Positions 45,923 to 55,042 of a DNA stretch of 64,000 nucleotides are shown here, piece by piece. The stretch spans positions 2,225,617 to 2,289,616 of the forward strand of contig OX638346.1 in the NCBI GenBank assembly GCA_951813515.1. Direction: 5' to 3'. A program made the position numbers and the translations under genes. The notes beneath the pieces are model-generated. The model was not told the origin of the DNA. It saw nothing but the letters and a program-made list of their open reading frames with translations, and searched no databases. Source of the stretch: an uncultured Pseudomonadales bacterium (GTDB lineage Bacteria; Pseudomonadota; Gammaproteobacteria; Pseudomonadales; Azotimanducaceae). Each line of letters begins with the position of its first letter. Position 1 is the first letter of the stretch.

Positions 45923-47137
45923 TCACCAGTAATAGAGGATGCGGATGAACGCGCGGGTTCCGCCGCCGGTGGTGGTGCCGTCGTCGTCAGGGATCCCTCC
46001 GAACTCATCCCCCGTGCCGCCCAGCGCCGCCACGAGTCCCGCCTGAACACGCGCGGAATCCGACGGCTCGTAAGTCAATGAGGTTTGCACCAGGCTCGAT
46101 CCGTCGTTGAGATTGCCAATCCAGACGAGGCTTTGCGACCAAAGCGGATGCCACTGATAGGTGGCGCCGGTAGCGAGGTAGTCGCGCATGACATTGAACA
46201 GCTCGCCTCTCGACTGTCGATCCTGCAGCGGTGCGGGAAGCGTCGGCGTCAGGGTGTCGACGCCGAAGTCATTGTGGAAGTACTCGGCAAAGACGAGACC
46301 GGTCCGCTGGAACAGCTCGAACGCGCAATCGATATTGACGATGCCCGAGATACGCCGGTCGCCATCCTGCGCAAGCCGCGTCCCGACGATGTCTGTGCGC
46401 AGCAGTGCAGGGCCTATCGGAATCTTGAACGTCATTCCAAGCAGGTCGTCCTGGTAGTGGCGCGCACCCATGAGTTCCACCTCGCTTGCACGGAAGAACC
46501 CGTGCCACATGGCAGCGTAGCTGTCGTCGCCGGCGCGCCCATGCGCGTCGCGACGCGCCACATAGAGCAATTGCAGCGCGCTGTGGGCAAATGCGCGTTC
46601 GATCAGCAGGATGTCGTCGCCCGGCTTGTAGTCCCTATCCACCGCCGTCGGCGCAAACGGATTGAACAGGTCCATGGGCTGAAACACGTGGCCGCTGCCC
46701 CAACTCACCGCCTGGCGCCCCAACGTGATCGCGAAACGCGGGTCGCGATATTCGACGGCGAGTCGGTCGAAGCGATGGACCAGGAGGTGTCGCGATCCTT
46801 CGTCTATCGTTCGCGTCAGGTTCATCAACCGGCTCAGGTCTTCCGTGGGCCGCTGGTCCAGCCGCGCGGAATCGCCGAACGTGAACGAATCCCCCGTCAC
46901 CCAGGTCAGGGAATAGTCGCCAATGAAACGCAGCCTGCCGGTGGAGGCACGCAGCAACACCCGCAGGTCGGCATTGTGATCGTAGGCCGGAGTCCCGATT
47001 TGATGTCGTTGCGCGTCATCGGGAGGCAGCGCCGCTGCGGATGAGAACCACTTGAACCGAGCCGTCAGGTCCGCGTGCGTTTCGGTCGCGGCGACGACCC
47101 CGGCAAGGCCCAATGCCAGCAGCAGGAATTGTTTCAA
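45923..47137 (-). CDS. Outer-membrane barrel protein of the LolA/ABC operon
   Basis: 404 residues from a TTG at 47137 that overlaps the ATPase stop as TTGA. The signal peptide (MKQFLLLALGLAGVVAATETHA) is followed by beta-rich sequence with RFAITLGRQAVSWGSGHVFQ and PMDLFNPFAPTAVDRDYKPG, phrases shared by porin-like barrels found with LolA-like proteins, and it ends with an aromatic residue (IRILYYW). It is the last gene of a six-gene unit, so it likely completes an export path at the outer membrane. Confidence 0.82.
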   Translation of the reverse strand: MKQFLLLALGLAGVVAATETHADLTARFKWFSSAAALPPDDAQRHQIGTPAYDHNADLRVLLRASTGRLRFIGDYSLTWVTGDSFTFGDSARLDQRPTEDLSRLMNLTRTIDEGSRHLLVHRFDRLAVEYRDPRFAITLGRQAVSWGSGHVFQPMDLFNPFAPTAVDRDYKPGDDILLIERAFAHSALQLLYVARRDAHGRAGDDSYAAMWHGFFRASEVELMGARHYQDDLLGMTFKIPIGPALLRTDIVGTRLAQDGDRRISGIVNIDCAFELFQRTGLVFAEYFHNDFGVDTLTPTLPAPLQDRQSRGELFNVMRDYLATGATYQWHPLWSQSLVWIGNLNDGSSLVQTSLTYEPSDSARVQAGLVAALGGTGDEFGGIPDDDGTTTGGGTRAFIRILYYW

Positions 47138-47844
47138 ACGGGCAACATCGGTGAAGACACCGACTCGTCGCTTTCGATCCGGCCATCCCGCAGCAGAACG
47201 CGTCGGCTGGCGTGGTCCATCACTATCGGATCGTGGGTCGCCGTCACGATGGTTACGCCCCGCTCCTCGTTGATCGTGCGCAGGAGGGCGAGCAGTTCCA
47301 GCGTGGTCGCGGAGTCGAGGTTCGCGCTTGGTTCGTCGGCCAGCAACAGGACCGGATTGGTCACGATGGCGCGCGCCACGGCCACGCGTTGCTGCTGTCC
47401 GCCGGACAGTTCGCCGGGACGCCTTTCGCCGATATCGCCTAGGCCCAGGTGGTCGAGCACCGAGAGGGCGCGTTCGCGACGTTCCGAGGGACCGATTCCC
47501 TGCAGTTGCATGATGAACTCGACGTTCTCCACCGCGGACAACACCGGAATCAGGTTGAAGGCCTGGAAGACGAAGCCGACCTTGCGCAGCCGCAGGTCCG
47601 ACAGCTGCGACTCCGACAGGTCGTTCAGTTTTTTGCCGTCGACCACGACCGTGCCATCGGTTGGTCGGTCGAGGCCGCCGACGAGGTGCAGGAGCGTCGA
47701 CTTGCCGGACCCGGAAGGACCCGCCAATGCGGTCCACTCGCCCGCGGCGATGCCGAAGTCCACGCCTTGCAGCGCGCGTACGGGCACGACATCGTCGCCG
47801 TACACCCTTGTGACGCCCTGGCAGTCGACAACCAGATCGGACAT
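47134..47844 (-). CDS. ABC transporter ATP-binding protein (LolD/MacB-like)
   Basis: 236 residues. Walker A is GPSGSGKST, the Q-loop is VFQAFNLI, the signature is LSGGQQQRVAVARAI, Walker B is LLLADEPSA, and the H-loop His is in TATHDP. The sequence belongs to the LolD/MacB/FtsE group that powers FtsX-type permeases. It follows the two permease genes closely (18 bp), so the three make one ABC transporter. Confidence 0.95.
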   Translation of the reverse strand: MSDLVVDCQGVTRVYGDDVVPVRALQGVDFGIAAGEWTALAGPSGSGKSTLLHLVGGLDRPTDGTVVVDGKKLNDLSESQLSDLRLRKVGFVFQAFNLIPVLSAVENVEFIMQLQGIGPSERRERALSVLDHLGLGDIGERRPGELSGGQQQRVAVARAIVTNPVLLLADEPSANLDSATTLELLALLRTINEERGVTIVTATHDPIVMDHASRRVLLRDGRIESDESVSSPMLPV

Positions 47845-47862
47845 GGAACCTCCTTCGCTCCC

Positions 47863-49074
47863 CTATCGCCGCATTGCGTCCAGCGGCTGGATTCTCACGG
47901 CGCGCTGTGCCGGGTAGATGCTGGCGAGGAACCCGAGCACCAGGCTCAGGCCCACCACGAGGACAACATCCTGCGCCCACAGCCTGGGAATCAGTTCGGG
48001 TCTGATGCCAGTCAATTCCAGGCCTTCGGAGAACGCCGAAAGGTCGATACCGTCCGCGAGCCAGAGATAGCCCAGGAGTCCCAGCACGACGCCTACGGAA
48101 ATGCCGATGGCCATTGTGATCATGGACTCGATCACCACCTGGGCGATCACCGCACCGCGCCGCATGCCGATGGCCCGGAGCATGCCCAGTTCCCGAATCC
48201 GCTCCATGACCGCGGTGACCAGCGTGTTGACGAGACCGAATATGAGCGCGCCCATGACGATGAGGAACCAGATGGAGACCGTCGCGTCGGCCATCTCGTG
48301 CATCATCGCGGCTTGCGGCTCGAGGTCCTGCCAGGTTCTGACGTCGAGGTCGGTGAAAGTGCGCGTCAGGCGGTGCAGTACGGGTGGTTCCTGAACTCCC
48401 TCCGTCAATCGTACGGACACCTCGGTCACGGCATCGACGGCGAGCAATTCCTGCACGCTAGTGATGCCGGTGAACACGAACGCCTTTTCGATCCCCGTGC
48501 CGACGGCGTCGTAGACACCCGCGATGCGGTAGCCGGACTCCCGGTTGCCGCCATCGACACCTTGCGTGATCAGCACGACGCGACGGCCGACGCCGGTTTC
48601 CAATTGTTGCGCAAGGGCGTGGCCGACGAGGATGCGCCTGTCGTCGGGGCCCGACAGGTACTCCCCGTCAATCTCGACATCACCGAGGAAGGAAATGTCC
48701 TCGCTGCCCGGGACGACGCCGACGAACTGCACTCCTCGGGTTTCGCGCTCGCTCCTGATCACCGCGGGCACGCGCACGCGGGAGGTCCAGCCGCGGATGC
48801 CGTAGGAAGCCAATTCAGGATGGCCGGATGGTTCGAACCTGAAACTCTTCTTGATCCCCGGATCGTCGAGATAGCCGGGTGCTACGACCTTGAAATGGCC
48901 GTTGAGGTTGTCTATCGCGGTCTCGACCATGCTCATCTGCATGCCGCGCAGCAGCGCATTGAGGACCAGGACCGAGCCGACGGCAACACAGATCGTCGTG
49001 ATCAGGATCAACGTGCGACGCCGGTGGCGCCACAGGTTGCGCCAACTGAGTTGCACGAGCAGCGTGAATTTCAC
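47863..49074 (-). CDS. FtsX/MacB-type ABC permease, second of two
   Basis: 403 residues. One N-terminal helix (RTLILITTICVAVGSVLVL), a large periplasmic domain (about 50-265), and three C-terminal helices with the FtsX motif (MERIRELGMLRAIGMRRGAV). This is the four-helix layout of MacB/LolC/LolE permeases, which move lipids or lipoproteins out of the inner membrane rather than across it. It begins 6 bp after the other permease gene. Confidence 0.93.
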   Translation of the reverse strand: MKFTLLVQLSWRNLWRHRRRTLILITTICVAVGSVLVLNALLRGMQMSMVETAIDNLNGHFKVVAPGYLDDPGIKKSFRFEPSGHPELASYGIRGWTSRVRVPAVIRSERETRGVQFVGVVPGSEDISFLGDVEIDGEYLSGPDDRRILVGHALAQQLETGVGRRVVLITQGVDGGNRESGYRIAGVYDAVGTGIEKAFVFTGITSVQELLAVDAVTEVSVRLTEGVQEPPVLHRLTRTFTDLDVRTWQDLEPQAAMMHEMADATVSIWFLIVMGALIFGLVNTLVTAVMERIRELGMLRAIGMRRGAVIAQVVIESMITMAIGISVGVVLGLLGYLWLADGIDLSAFSEGLELTGIRPELIPRLWAQDVVLVVGLSLVLGFLASIYPAQRAVRIQPLDAMRR

Positions 49075-49080
49075 CTGCTG

Positions 49081-50337
49081 TTAGTCCTCCGTCCGCAGTG
49101 CATCGACGGGGCGAATCCTGCGCAATCGCAACGATGTGCCGAATGCGGCGGCGAGGGTGGCGAGACCCAGGACCGCCGGCGACGTGGCGATGGCCCCGAT
49201 TGCAAACCCCGGGTACATTCGCTCGGGAATGAAATACTGGGCCGAAATCTCGTCCATTCCCTCGGCTATCTCGCCGAACGCGATTCCTGTCTGGTTCAGC
49301 CAGGCGATCACGCCTAGCGCTATGGCAAGGCCAATTCCCGCCCCGATGGCCCACATCGCAATCGCCTCGACCTGCAGCATGCCCATGATCGATGCCGGAC
49401 GCATGCCGATGGCCAGCAACATGCCGAATTCCCGGGTGCGCTCGAAGACGGTCATCATGAGCGTGTTGACGATGGCGAACGCCACCAGGATCAGGAGCAG
49501 CCAGTACATCAACTGCGCGCTGACCCAGTCGATCTGTATGCCCTGCTCGATCTCCGGCATCAGTTCGTTCCACTTGAGCGTGCGATAGCCCTCACCGAGC
49601 GCGAGTTCGATGCGTCCCGCCACGTCGTCGATGTCGCTGATCGAATCCGCCGCCACCAGGATCCGGTGGACTTCGTCGCCCAGGTCGAAACCCTCCTGCA
49701 GCGTCCTCAGGGGCACGAGGATGAGCGAGCGGTCGGTGTCCTCGTGCCCGGTACTGAATATCCCGCCCACCCGGAGGGCAAGGGCGCCGACGCTGCCTTC
49801 CCTGCCGGTGCCGAGCACGAGGATTTCGTCGTCGATCGCGATGTCGAGGTTGCGGGCGAGCGCGGCGCCGATAAAGGCATCGTCGGGCCCCGGCAGATAT
49901 TCGCCCTGCGCCAGTGCCTTCGATAGATCGGACACCTGCGGTTCGCGGTCGGGATCCACGCCAAGCACAAGGCCGCCGAAACTGCGTTCCTCGGTGGACA
50001 GCAGGGCGAACGCCTCTGCGCGCGGCGCGGCCCCGGCGACGCCGGGCAGACCGGCCAGGCGTTCGGTCAATTCAATGCCATCGGGCACCGTGTACCGCAT
50101 GCGGGGTTCGTCGTGGAATTTCGGATGCTGCACCTGGATATGGCTGCTGACGAGGCGCGTTGCCATGTCGATCATGCCGTCGTAGCTGCCGACTTGAATG
50201 GACGAAGAGAACACGACCAGCGCCGTTGCAAAAGCGATACCGCCGGCGGTGAGCCAGGTGCGGCGCGGATTGCGCCACAGGTTGCGCCACGCGACGGTAG
50301 CGAACAGCCCCCGGCTCGCGTTGGCGCGGGCGGACAT
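49081..50337 (-). CDS. FtsX/MacB-type ABC permease, first of two
   Basis: 418 residues with the same layout as its neighbour: N-terminal helix at about 27-47 (WLTAGGIAFATALVVFSSS), a periplasmic domain to about 270, and three C-terminal helices with FERTREFGMLLAIGMRP. The two permeases are related, as LolC and LolE are. Its ATG overlaps the stop of the LolA-like gene (TGATG), so periplasmic carrier and permease are made together. Confidence 0.93.
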   Translation of the reverse strand: MSARANASRGLFATVAWRNLWRNPRRTWLTAGGIAFATALVVFSSSIQVGSYDGMIDMATRLVSSHIQVQHPKFHDEPRMRYTVPDGIELTERLAGLPGVAGAAPRAEAFALLSTEERSFGGLVLGVDPDREPQVSDLSKALAQGEYLPGPDDAFIGAALARNLDIAIDDEILVLGTGREGSVGALALRVGGIFSTGHEDTDRSLILVPLRTLQEGFDLGDEVHRILVAADSISDIDDVAGRIELALGEGYRTLKWNELMPEIEQGIQIDWVSAQLMYWLLLILVAFAIVNTLMMTVFERTREFGMLLAIGMRPASIMGMLQVEAIAMWAIGAGIGLAIALGVIAWLNQTGIAFGEIAEGMDEISAQYFIPERMYPGFAIGAIATSPAVLGLATLAAAFGTSLRLRRIRPVDALRTED

Positions 50338-51095
50338 CAGGTAGCGCCCGATTTCAGCGTGAACAGGGTAAACATGCCTTCGGCCAACTCGATGTCGAAC
50401 TCGGCCGAGTTGGTGGTGACTTCGGTCCAGCGGTCCGGCTCGTCCAGGCGCTCCATGCGCATCCGCGTGGCCAGGGTCCGTCCTCCCAGTTGTCCGATCT
50501 CCAGGGTGGTCATGCGTTTCAACGCCACCTGCAGTTGGTCGTAGAACACCTGTTCCAGCATGACGTAATCGTCCCGGAGCACCCAGACTTCCTTGCCCCA
50601 GACGACGGGCGCGTTCTCATGCGGCACCGCCTCGATCGTGTAGATCGTGTGTTCGCCGTCCTGGCGTTCGCCGACGATGGCGAGCGCGTAGTGGCGTAGC
50701 ACCTGGTCGCTGCGGGACAGGTCGTTGTAGGAGAAGTCCGAGCCCCCCCAACTCTGCGCGCGCATGCTGTACGGCAGGCGGATGGTCCGGTTCAGCCTGG
50801 GCGTGTACGTCCACATGCCATCACCCACCTTCAGCAGCGCGTTGCCGGCGTCCTTGGCCGGCGCGGTGAAGCGTATCAGTGTGTCTTCGCGCCCCCGGCT
50901 CCATGCCACGATGGAGGTCGAACGCTCCCAGTCGGGACGCTTGATCCGCATCGTGAACTCGATGTGAGAGGTGGCGCCCCGCATCAGGTCCAGCGCGCCG
51001 GCGACGAGGTCCTCCGCAGTGGGGTCGGAGGCGTTCGGGCTGGCTGCCCCGAGGACCAGGATGCTGGCCACGAGGCGGGATAACGCGCGTTTCAT
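50337..51095 (-). CDS. LolA-like lipoprotein-sorting family protein of the ABC operon
   Basis: 252 residues from the ATG at 51095, with a signal peptide (MKRALSRLVASILVLGAASPNAS). LMRGATSHIEFTMRIKRPDWER, NALLKVGDGMWTYTPRLNRT and SWGGSDFSYNDL fit the PF17131-type LolA-like fold, an open half-barrel for lipid ligands. It is the second such protein in the window (the other at 41323-42279 pairs with an RND pump), here paired with an ABC transporter. The ligand is unknown; true LolA has its own ABC system, LolCDE. Confidence 0.9.
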   Translation of the reverse strand: MKRALSRLVASILVLGAASPNASDPTAEDLVAGALDLMRGATSHIEFTMRIKRPDWERSTSIVAWSRGREDTLIRFTAPAKDAGNALLKVGDGMWTYTPRLNRTIRLPYSMRAQSWGGSDFSYNDLSRSDQVLRHYALAIVGERQDGEHTIYTIEAVPHENAPVVWGKEVWVLRDDYVMLEQVFYDQLQVALKRMTTLEIGQLGGRTLATRMRMERLDEPDRWTEVTTNSAEFDIELAEGMFTLFTLKSGAT

Positions 51096-51106
51096 GGAGA
51101 CTCTGT

Positions 51107-51640
51107 TCAGGAGTGCTGCTGCGTTGCTGGCATGAGCTTGCTCAGCAGCGCGGCGGCCAAGACGAAGCAGAGAAGGTGATACACGGCGCCGTGTATCTTC
51201 CAGGACAGCGGATAGAGCCACCATGCGACATCGGTGCCCTCGATGACAACGACGGCCGCCAGACCGGCCAGCGCGCCGGTCTTCAGGTGCTGCGACATGC
51301 CTTCCTGGTGCCGCAAGAGCAGAAACACGACGAGCGCAATCAAGATGTTGTGCACGAAGCCAAGTGCCATGGCCTTAGGGTCCGGCTGCGAAGGGGGCAC
51401 GCCGTGGTCCACGTAAACCATGGCTTGCGAGCCCTGGGCGAGAAGCTCCATGTTGTCGGCTGTTGGAACCAGGTAGGCGCCCGTTTCCGGGAAATGACGC
51501 TTGATGTCCCCAAGTGCCGCTTCCTGGTCGGCGGTTGAATTCAACGCTGTGTAGGGGAGCGGACTGATGCCCCAGTAGAGGAACCCGAATATGAACAGCA
51601 CGACCGCCGTCACGCCGATGCTTGTGATGATCCTGACCAT
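51107..51640 (-). CDS. Small integral membrane protein at the head of the ABC operon
   Basis: 177 residues from the ATG at 51640 (GAGGAG upstream). Four hydrophobic segments: TSIGVTAVVLFIFGFLYWG, MALGFVHNILIALVVFLLLR, AGLAAVVVIEGTDVAWWLYP and VYHLLCFVLAAALLSKL. The loop between the first two is periplasmic by the positive-inside rule. I do not recognise a family. It lies 11 bp upstream of the LolA-like gene, so it probably belongs to the operon. Confidence 0.75.
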   Translation of the reverse strand: MVRIITSIGVTAVVLFIFGFLYWGISPLPYTALNSTADQEAALGDIKRHFPETGAYLVPTADNMELLAQGSQAMVYVDHGVPPSQPDPKAMALGFVHNILIALVVFLLLRHQEGMSQHLKTGALAGLAAVVVIEGTDVAWWLYPLSWKIHGAVYHLLCFVLAAALLSKLMPATQQHS

Positions 51641-51654
51641 GTTTGGAAACTCCT

Positions 51655-51792
51655 CTTCGTATTCTCCGTGGTGAACGCGAGTTCGTCCGTGCCGGCACCG
51701 ATGCCGACGGCGTAGAGCAGCGCGTCCTTCGAGGTCCAACCGTGCGACACGGGTCCGCCGCTGGCCCCAACCGCGTCAGTATTTATCGGCAT
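51655..51792 (-). pseudogene. 5' remnant of a MaoC-type (enoyl-CoA hydratase 2) gene
   Basis: From ATG 51792 the translation starts MPINTDAVGASGGPVSHGWT followed by SKDALLYAVGIGAGTDELAF, which is the N-terminus of MaoC/hydratase-2 proteins (normally about 285 residues). Similarity stops after about 46 residues and the frame then runs into the next gene. The hot-dog domain with the catalytic Asp/His is absent, so it is a truncated gene. A family B MITE-like element lies 56 bp further upstream. Confidence 0.7.
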
Positions 51793-51847
51793 GGTTCCGG
51801 TCTCTGGTTCTGCACGGTGCATTGTTCCTTGGGCAACCTGCGCCTTC

Positions 51848-52061
51848 AACCCGCAAATTGCACCAAGGTCCGCGATGATCGCGCAGGATTTTTGCGCGGG
51901 CGGGTGCTCGCGAGCGAAAGCATAGCCACTGCTTATAGTGGAGCGAGCACGCGGCCAGCGCAGTTTGTTCCCAGCAGCGTTCTCCAGAATTATGGTAATA
52001 ACCTATTGAAACTAAAATACATTCGATATTCCGATAAGCGTCTTGGTGCAATTTGCAGGTT
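51848..52061. mobile_element. MITE-like element (family B), copy 2
   Basis: About 214 bp with terminal repeats of about 21 bp (51848-51868 and 52041-52061) reading AACCYGCAAATTGCACCAAG inward. Its interior (for example CGCGATGATCGCGCAGGATT, CTCGCGAGCG and AAGCATAGCCA) matches the reverse complement of copy 1 at 37858-38102. It ends 10 bp past the stop of the binding-protein gene. No coding frame inside. Confidence 0.75.
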
Positions 52062-52070
52062 CAACACCTT

Positions 52071-53894
52071 TCAGCATTCAACGCAAGCGTCGCGGGCGAG
52101 TTGCCGGGCCTTGTCGGCGTCGTACCACCAGGCATCGTGCCGCGGCGGACTGTAGACGGCGGCATCCTCGTGCTCCGGCCGCCCGAACTTGTTCCAGTAC
52201 ACCATGCGCGGTTCGTGCATGGCATCGAGCGGGATGTTGTAGAACTGCCATAACAGCACGCGGTCCAGGGCCCGGCAGGCGACGACCATTGCGCCCAGCG
52301 TCTCGGCGCTTTCTGCGCGTTCGATCAAGGCGTCCACCACGGGATCGCTGATTCCCGCCAGGTTGCCCGTCAGGGGCTCGTCGGCCCCGTGGGACGCGAA
52401 GTAGTTTCGAAGCTGCCTCGCCGGCGGCGTGAGGAAGCCGTGTTCCCGTAGCACGGCGTCGAATTCCCGCGCTCCGATCAGGCGGATGAAACGCGCGTCG
52501 TCGACGATCTTGAGGTACGCGTCTATCCCCAGTCGCTTGAGCGAATCGACATAGGGCAGCAATGTGCGCTGGTCGGCCTGTGTCCGGGCAAGCAATTGCA
52601 GCCTGAACGGGGACCCCTTCCCATCGACCAGGACGCCGCCGGCCATTCGCCATCCCGCCGCGTCGAGCAGGTCGCGCGCGCGTCGCAGCGCCGCCCGGTT
52701 GCGGCCGGTGCCGGTGGAATGCGGCAGTTCAAAGACATCGGTGAAGACCCGTTCCGGAATCCGCCCCCGAAAGGGTTGCAACATCGTGAGTTCCGGGCCG
52801 GATGGAACTCCCCGTGCGGCGAATCGCGAATTGGCGAAATAGCTATCCGCGCGCGCATACAGGCCGTGGTGGAACACCCGGTTCTGCCAATCGAAATCCA
52901 CCGCGAGAGTCAGCGCTTCCCGCACGCGAACGTCCGCCAAGTGGGGCTTTCGCGCGTTCAGGGTGATCGCCCACTGGGCACCGGAAAGGCTCCGCCAGGG
53001 CAGGATGTCCTTCGCGAACCTTTCCTCACCGTCGTAGGCAATCCAGTGGCGGATTTCCCCCTCGAGGCGAAAGTCGAGCAACCCCTTGTGGAACGCCTCC
53101 CGCGCCACGGTGTCATCCCGATACAGGTCGTATCTGATTTCGTCGAAGTTGTGCCGGCCCAGGTTGATGGGCAGGTTGCGTCCCCAGTAGTCCGGCACGC
53201 GTTCGAATCGCACGTGGGATCGATCGTGCCCGGCCACGCGGTAGGGCCCGCTCCCGAGCGGCGGCACGAATGTCGTAGCGTTCGGATTCCGGTCCTTCCA
53301 GTAGTGTGCGGGAAGTATGCTCACGTAGGTGAGCCACTGCAGGTCTTCGGTGGTGAACCTGCGCTCGTGGCGAAACGCCAACTCGCGGGCACCGGCGATT
53401 TCCACCGCCGCGAGCCAACCCATGTAGACCTTCCCCTGGGTGGTGCGGAGTACGTGGTCGAACGTGAACTTCACATCTTCCGGCGTGATCGGCTCGCCGT
53501 CGTGCCAGCGGGCGTTGGGGTGCAGTCGGATATGCAGCGAACGCCGGTTGGAAGCAAGCGCCACGCCCTGCGCCAGCTGCCCGTAGAAGCCGCCGAGTTC
53601 GTCGCCTGCCCGGTGCAGGAGGTAGTCGTAGGTGCGGTTCATCCCGGGGGCGGGGAGCACTTCCTCGTCCCAGACATCAGAGAAGCTTCGGATCGGGGTG
53701 GTGGTCGAAAGCCGCAGTGCGCCGCCCTTGGGCGCTGCCGGATTCATGTAGTCGAAACCGCCAAAATCCGCTCGATATTTGAGCTCGTGAATGAGCGAGA
53801 TACCGTGCTGATATTTGAGCGCGTTCTCGTCTGCGGCCGCGGCAAGCGCCGCCGCGAGCCCGAACAGCCAGGCGCCGACGAAAAGGTTCCTCAA
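52071..53894 (-). CDS. ABC transporter substrate-binding protein, YejA/oligopeptide type
   Basis: About 607 residues from a TTG at 53894 that overlaps the upstream stop (TTGA); an earlier in-frame TTG at 53915 would add seven residues. A signal peptide (LFVGAWLFGLAAALAAAA) is followed by the SBP_bac_5 body: FDYMNPAAPKGGALRLS, NARWHDGEPITPEDVKFTFD, LGSGPYRV and LADVRVREALTLAVDFDWQN, which resemble YejA, the microcin C/peptide binding protein. No YejBEF permease or ATPase genes are nearby, so it is an orphan or uses a transporter elsewhere. The SGNH hydrolase gene is directly upstream. Confidence 0.9.
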   Translation of the reverse strand: MRNLFVGAWLFGLAAALAAAADENALKYQHGISLIHELKYRADFGGFDYMNPAAPKGGALRLSTTTPIRSFSDVWDEEVLPAPGMNRTYDYLLHRAGDELGGFYGQLAQGVALASNRRSLHIRLHPNARWHDGEPITPEDVKFTFDHVLRTTQGKVYMGWLAAVEIAGARELAFRHERRFTTEDLQWLTYVSILPAHYWKDRNPNATTFVPPLGSGPYRVAGHDRSHVRFERVPDYWGRNLPINLGRHNFDEIRYDLYRDDTVAREAFHKGLLDFRLEGEIRHWIAYDGEERFAKDILPWRSLSGAQWAITLNARKPHLADVRVREALTLAVDFDWQNRVFHHGLYARADSYFANSRFAARGVPSGPELTMLQPFRGRIPERVFTDVFELPHSTGTGRNRAALRRARDLLDAAGWRMAGGVLVDGKGSPFRLQLLARTQADQRTLLPYVDSLKRLGIDAYLKIVDDARFIRLIGAREFDAVLREHGFLTPPARQLRNYFASHGADEPLTGNLAGISDPVVDALIERAESAETLGAMVVACRALDRVLLWQFYNIPLDAMHEPRMVYWNKFGRPEHEDAAVYSPPRHDAWWYDADKARQLARDACVEC

Positions 53895-55042
53895 AGAGCG
53901 GCGGGCCCTGCCCAACGCGCGAGCGTCGGTGCGAACCGTTCGCCGATGCGTATGTAGCCGGCCGCATTGGGATGCAGGTCGTCCGGCAGGTCGTCCGCGT
54001 CGTCGGCACCGAACAGCGTGAGTCCGTCGACGTAGTGCAGGTTCGCATCGCCCGAATTGCGGCGCGTATCGACGACTTCGGTCATGATCTCGCGGACGCG
54101 CCGAAGCGACATGCAGCCGTTGCGTATCGCATCGAGTCCCTCGAATGTCGAGAACTTGCCGGACGCATCCCGCCTCATCGGTCCGGGACGGGTTTCAGCG
54201 CTCGGACAGAAGATGGGAGATATGGCGATGATGGGCGTCTTGGGCTTGCCTTCGCGGATCGTATCGAGGAAGCCGTGCAGGGCGGGGGCGAATACGCGTT
54301 CGCGCATCGAATCCGCGTTGACGATGTTGATCCCGATCTTGATGCTGACCAGGTCGGCGTCGGCATCGCGGATGGTGCGGGCAACGAACTGGTCCAGGTG
54401 GCATTGTCCCGCGAGACCCAGGTTCTGCACCGCGACGTCTGCGCGTCGGGCCGCCACCGCGGGCCAGATGTAGGCGGGTTCTTCCGCCTCCGCGCATTGA
54501 CTGATGGAACTGCCGTAGTGAATCCACTTGGTACGGGCGTCGCTTGTTGGCGCAAGCTGTGCCCCGTCGTCGACGATGAGTGTCCGCAACTCGACGGAAG
54601 CATTGTGCGGCAGCCACAGTTCACATGCCTTGGATCCACCGGCGAGGTCGGTGAACCAGATGGTGTCCGGTTCGCCCCGAATGAACTCGAAACCTCCCGG
54701 CTCTTCGGGATTCAGGATGACGTCGTTGCCGAGGTCCGAGCGGGCTGAATGGATCCGGCCGCCCGTCTCCAGGTTGAAGGCGACGGGTCTGCGTGGCCGG
54801 CCAGCCATGTGCCTGGTCGTTGCGAGAAACGAAAGCCCGAGGTTCCTCGTGTCGGTGCTGAACTGCAGCCTCACCCCCGAAGCCATGCGCGCCACCATGT
54901 CCACCGGCGCCGGTAACTGCGGGCGCGTCCAGCCCGGTAGACGCCGGGGAGATATTCCTTCCTCGCCGGCGTCAAAATCCATGGCGCCGTACGCGCGCAC
55001 GACGCGCTTGAGCAGTTGGCTCAGGTTCAGGGCTTTCGTCAT
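53891..55042 (-). CDS. SGNH/GDSL-type esterase
   Basis: 383 residues. The C-terminal two thirds have the four SGNH blocks: HYGSSISQ (nucleophile Ser about 179), GLAGQCHLD, KIGINIVN (the Asn block), and DLHPNAAGY (the Asp-His pair). An N-terminal beta-sandwich (about 45-165) is common in acyl-sugar and sialate esterases. No signal peptide is obvious. The stop overlaps the TTG start of the binding-protein gene, so the two are coupled; a joint role in peptide or glycan uptake is possible. Confidence 0.87.
   Translation of the reverse strand: MTKALNLSQLLKRVVRAYGAMDFDAGEEGISPRRLPGWTRPQLPAPVDMVARMASGVRLQFSTDTRNLGLSFLATTRHMAGRPRRPVAFNLETGGRIHSARSDLGNDVILNPEEPGGFEFIRGEPDTIWFTDLAGGSKACELWLPHNASVELRTLIVDDGAQLAPTSDARTKWIHYGSSISQCAEAEEPAYIWPAVAARRADVAVQNLGLAGQCHLDQFVARTIRDADADLVSIKIGINIVNADSMRERVFAPALHGFLDTIREGKPKTPIIAISPIFCPSAETRPGPMRRDASGKFSTFEGLDAIRNGCMSLRRVREIMTEVVDTRRNSGDANLHYVDGLTLFGADDADDLPDDLHPNAAGYIRIGERFAPTLARWAGPAAL

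Noticed and set aside
47138..47980. Apparent N-terminal extension of the outer-membrane barrel protein to 685 residues
   Set aside because: The extra 281 codons are an out-of-frame copy of the ABC ATPase gene. The TTG at 47137 gives a proper signal peptide.
47449..49317. 622-codon + strand frame opposite the ABC ATPase and permease genes
   Set aside because: Antisense shadow; Walker motifs and FtsX helices are encoded on the minus strand.
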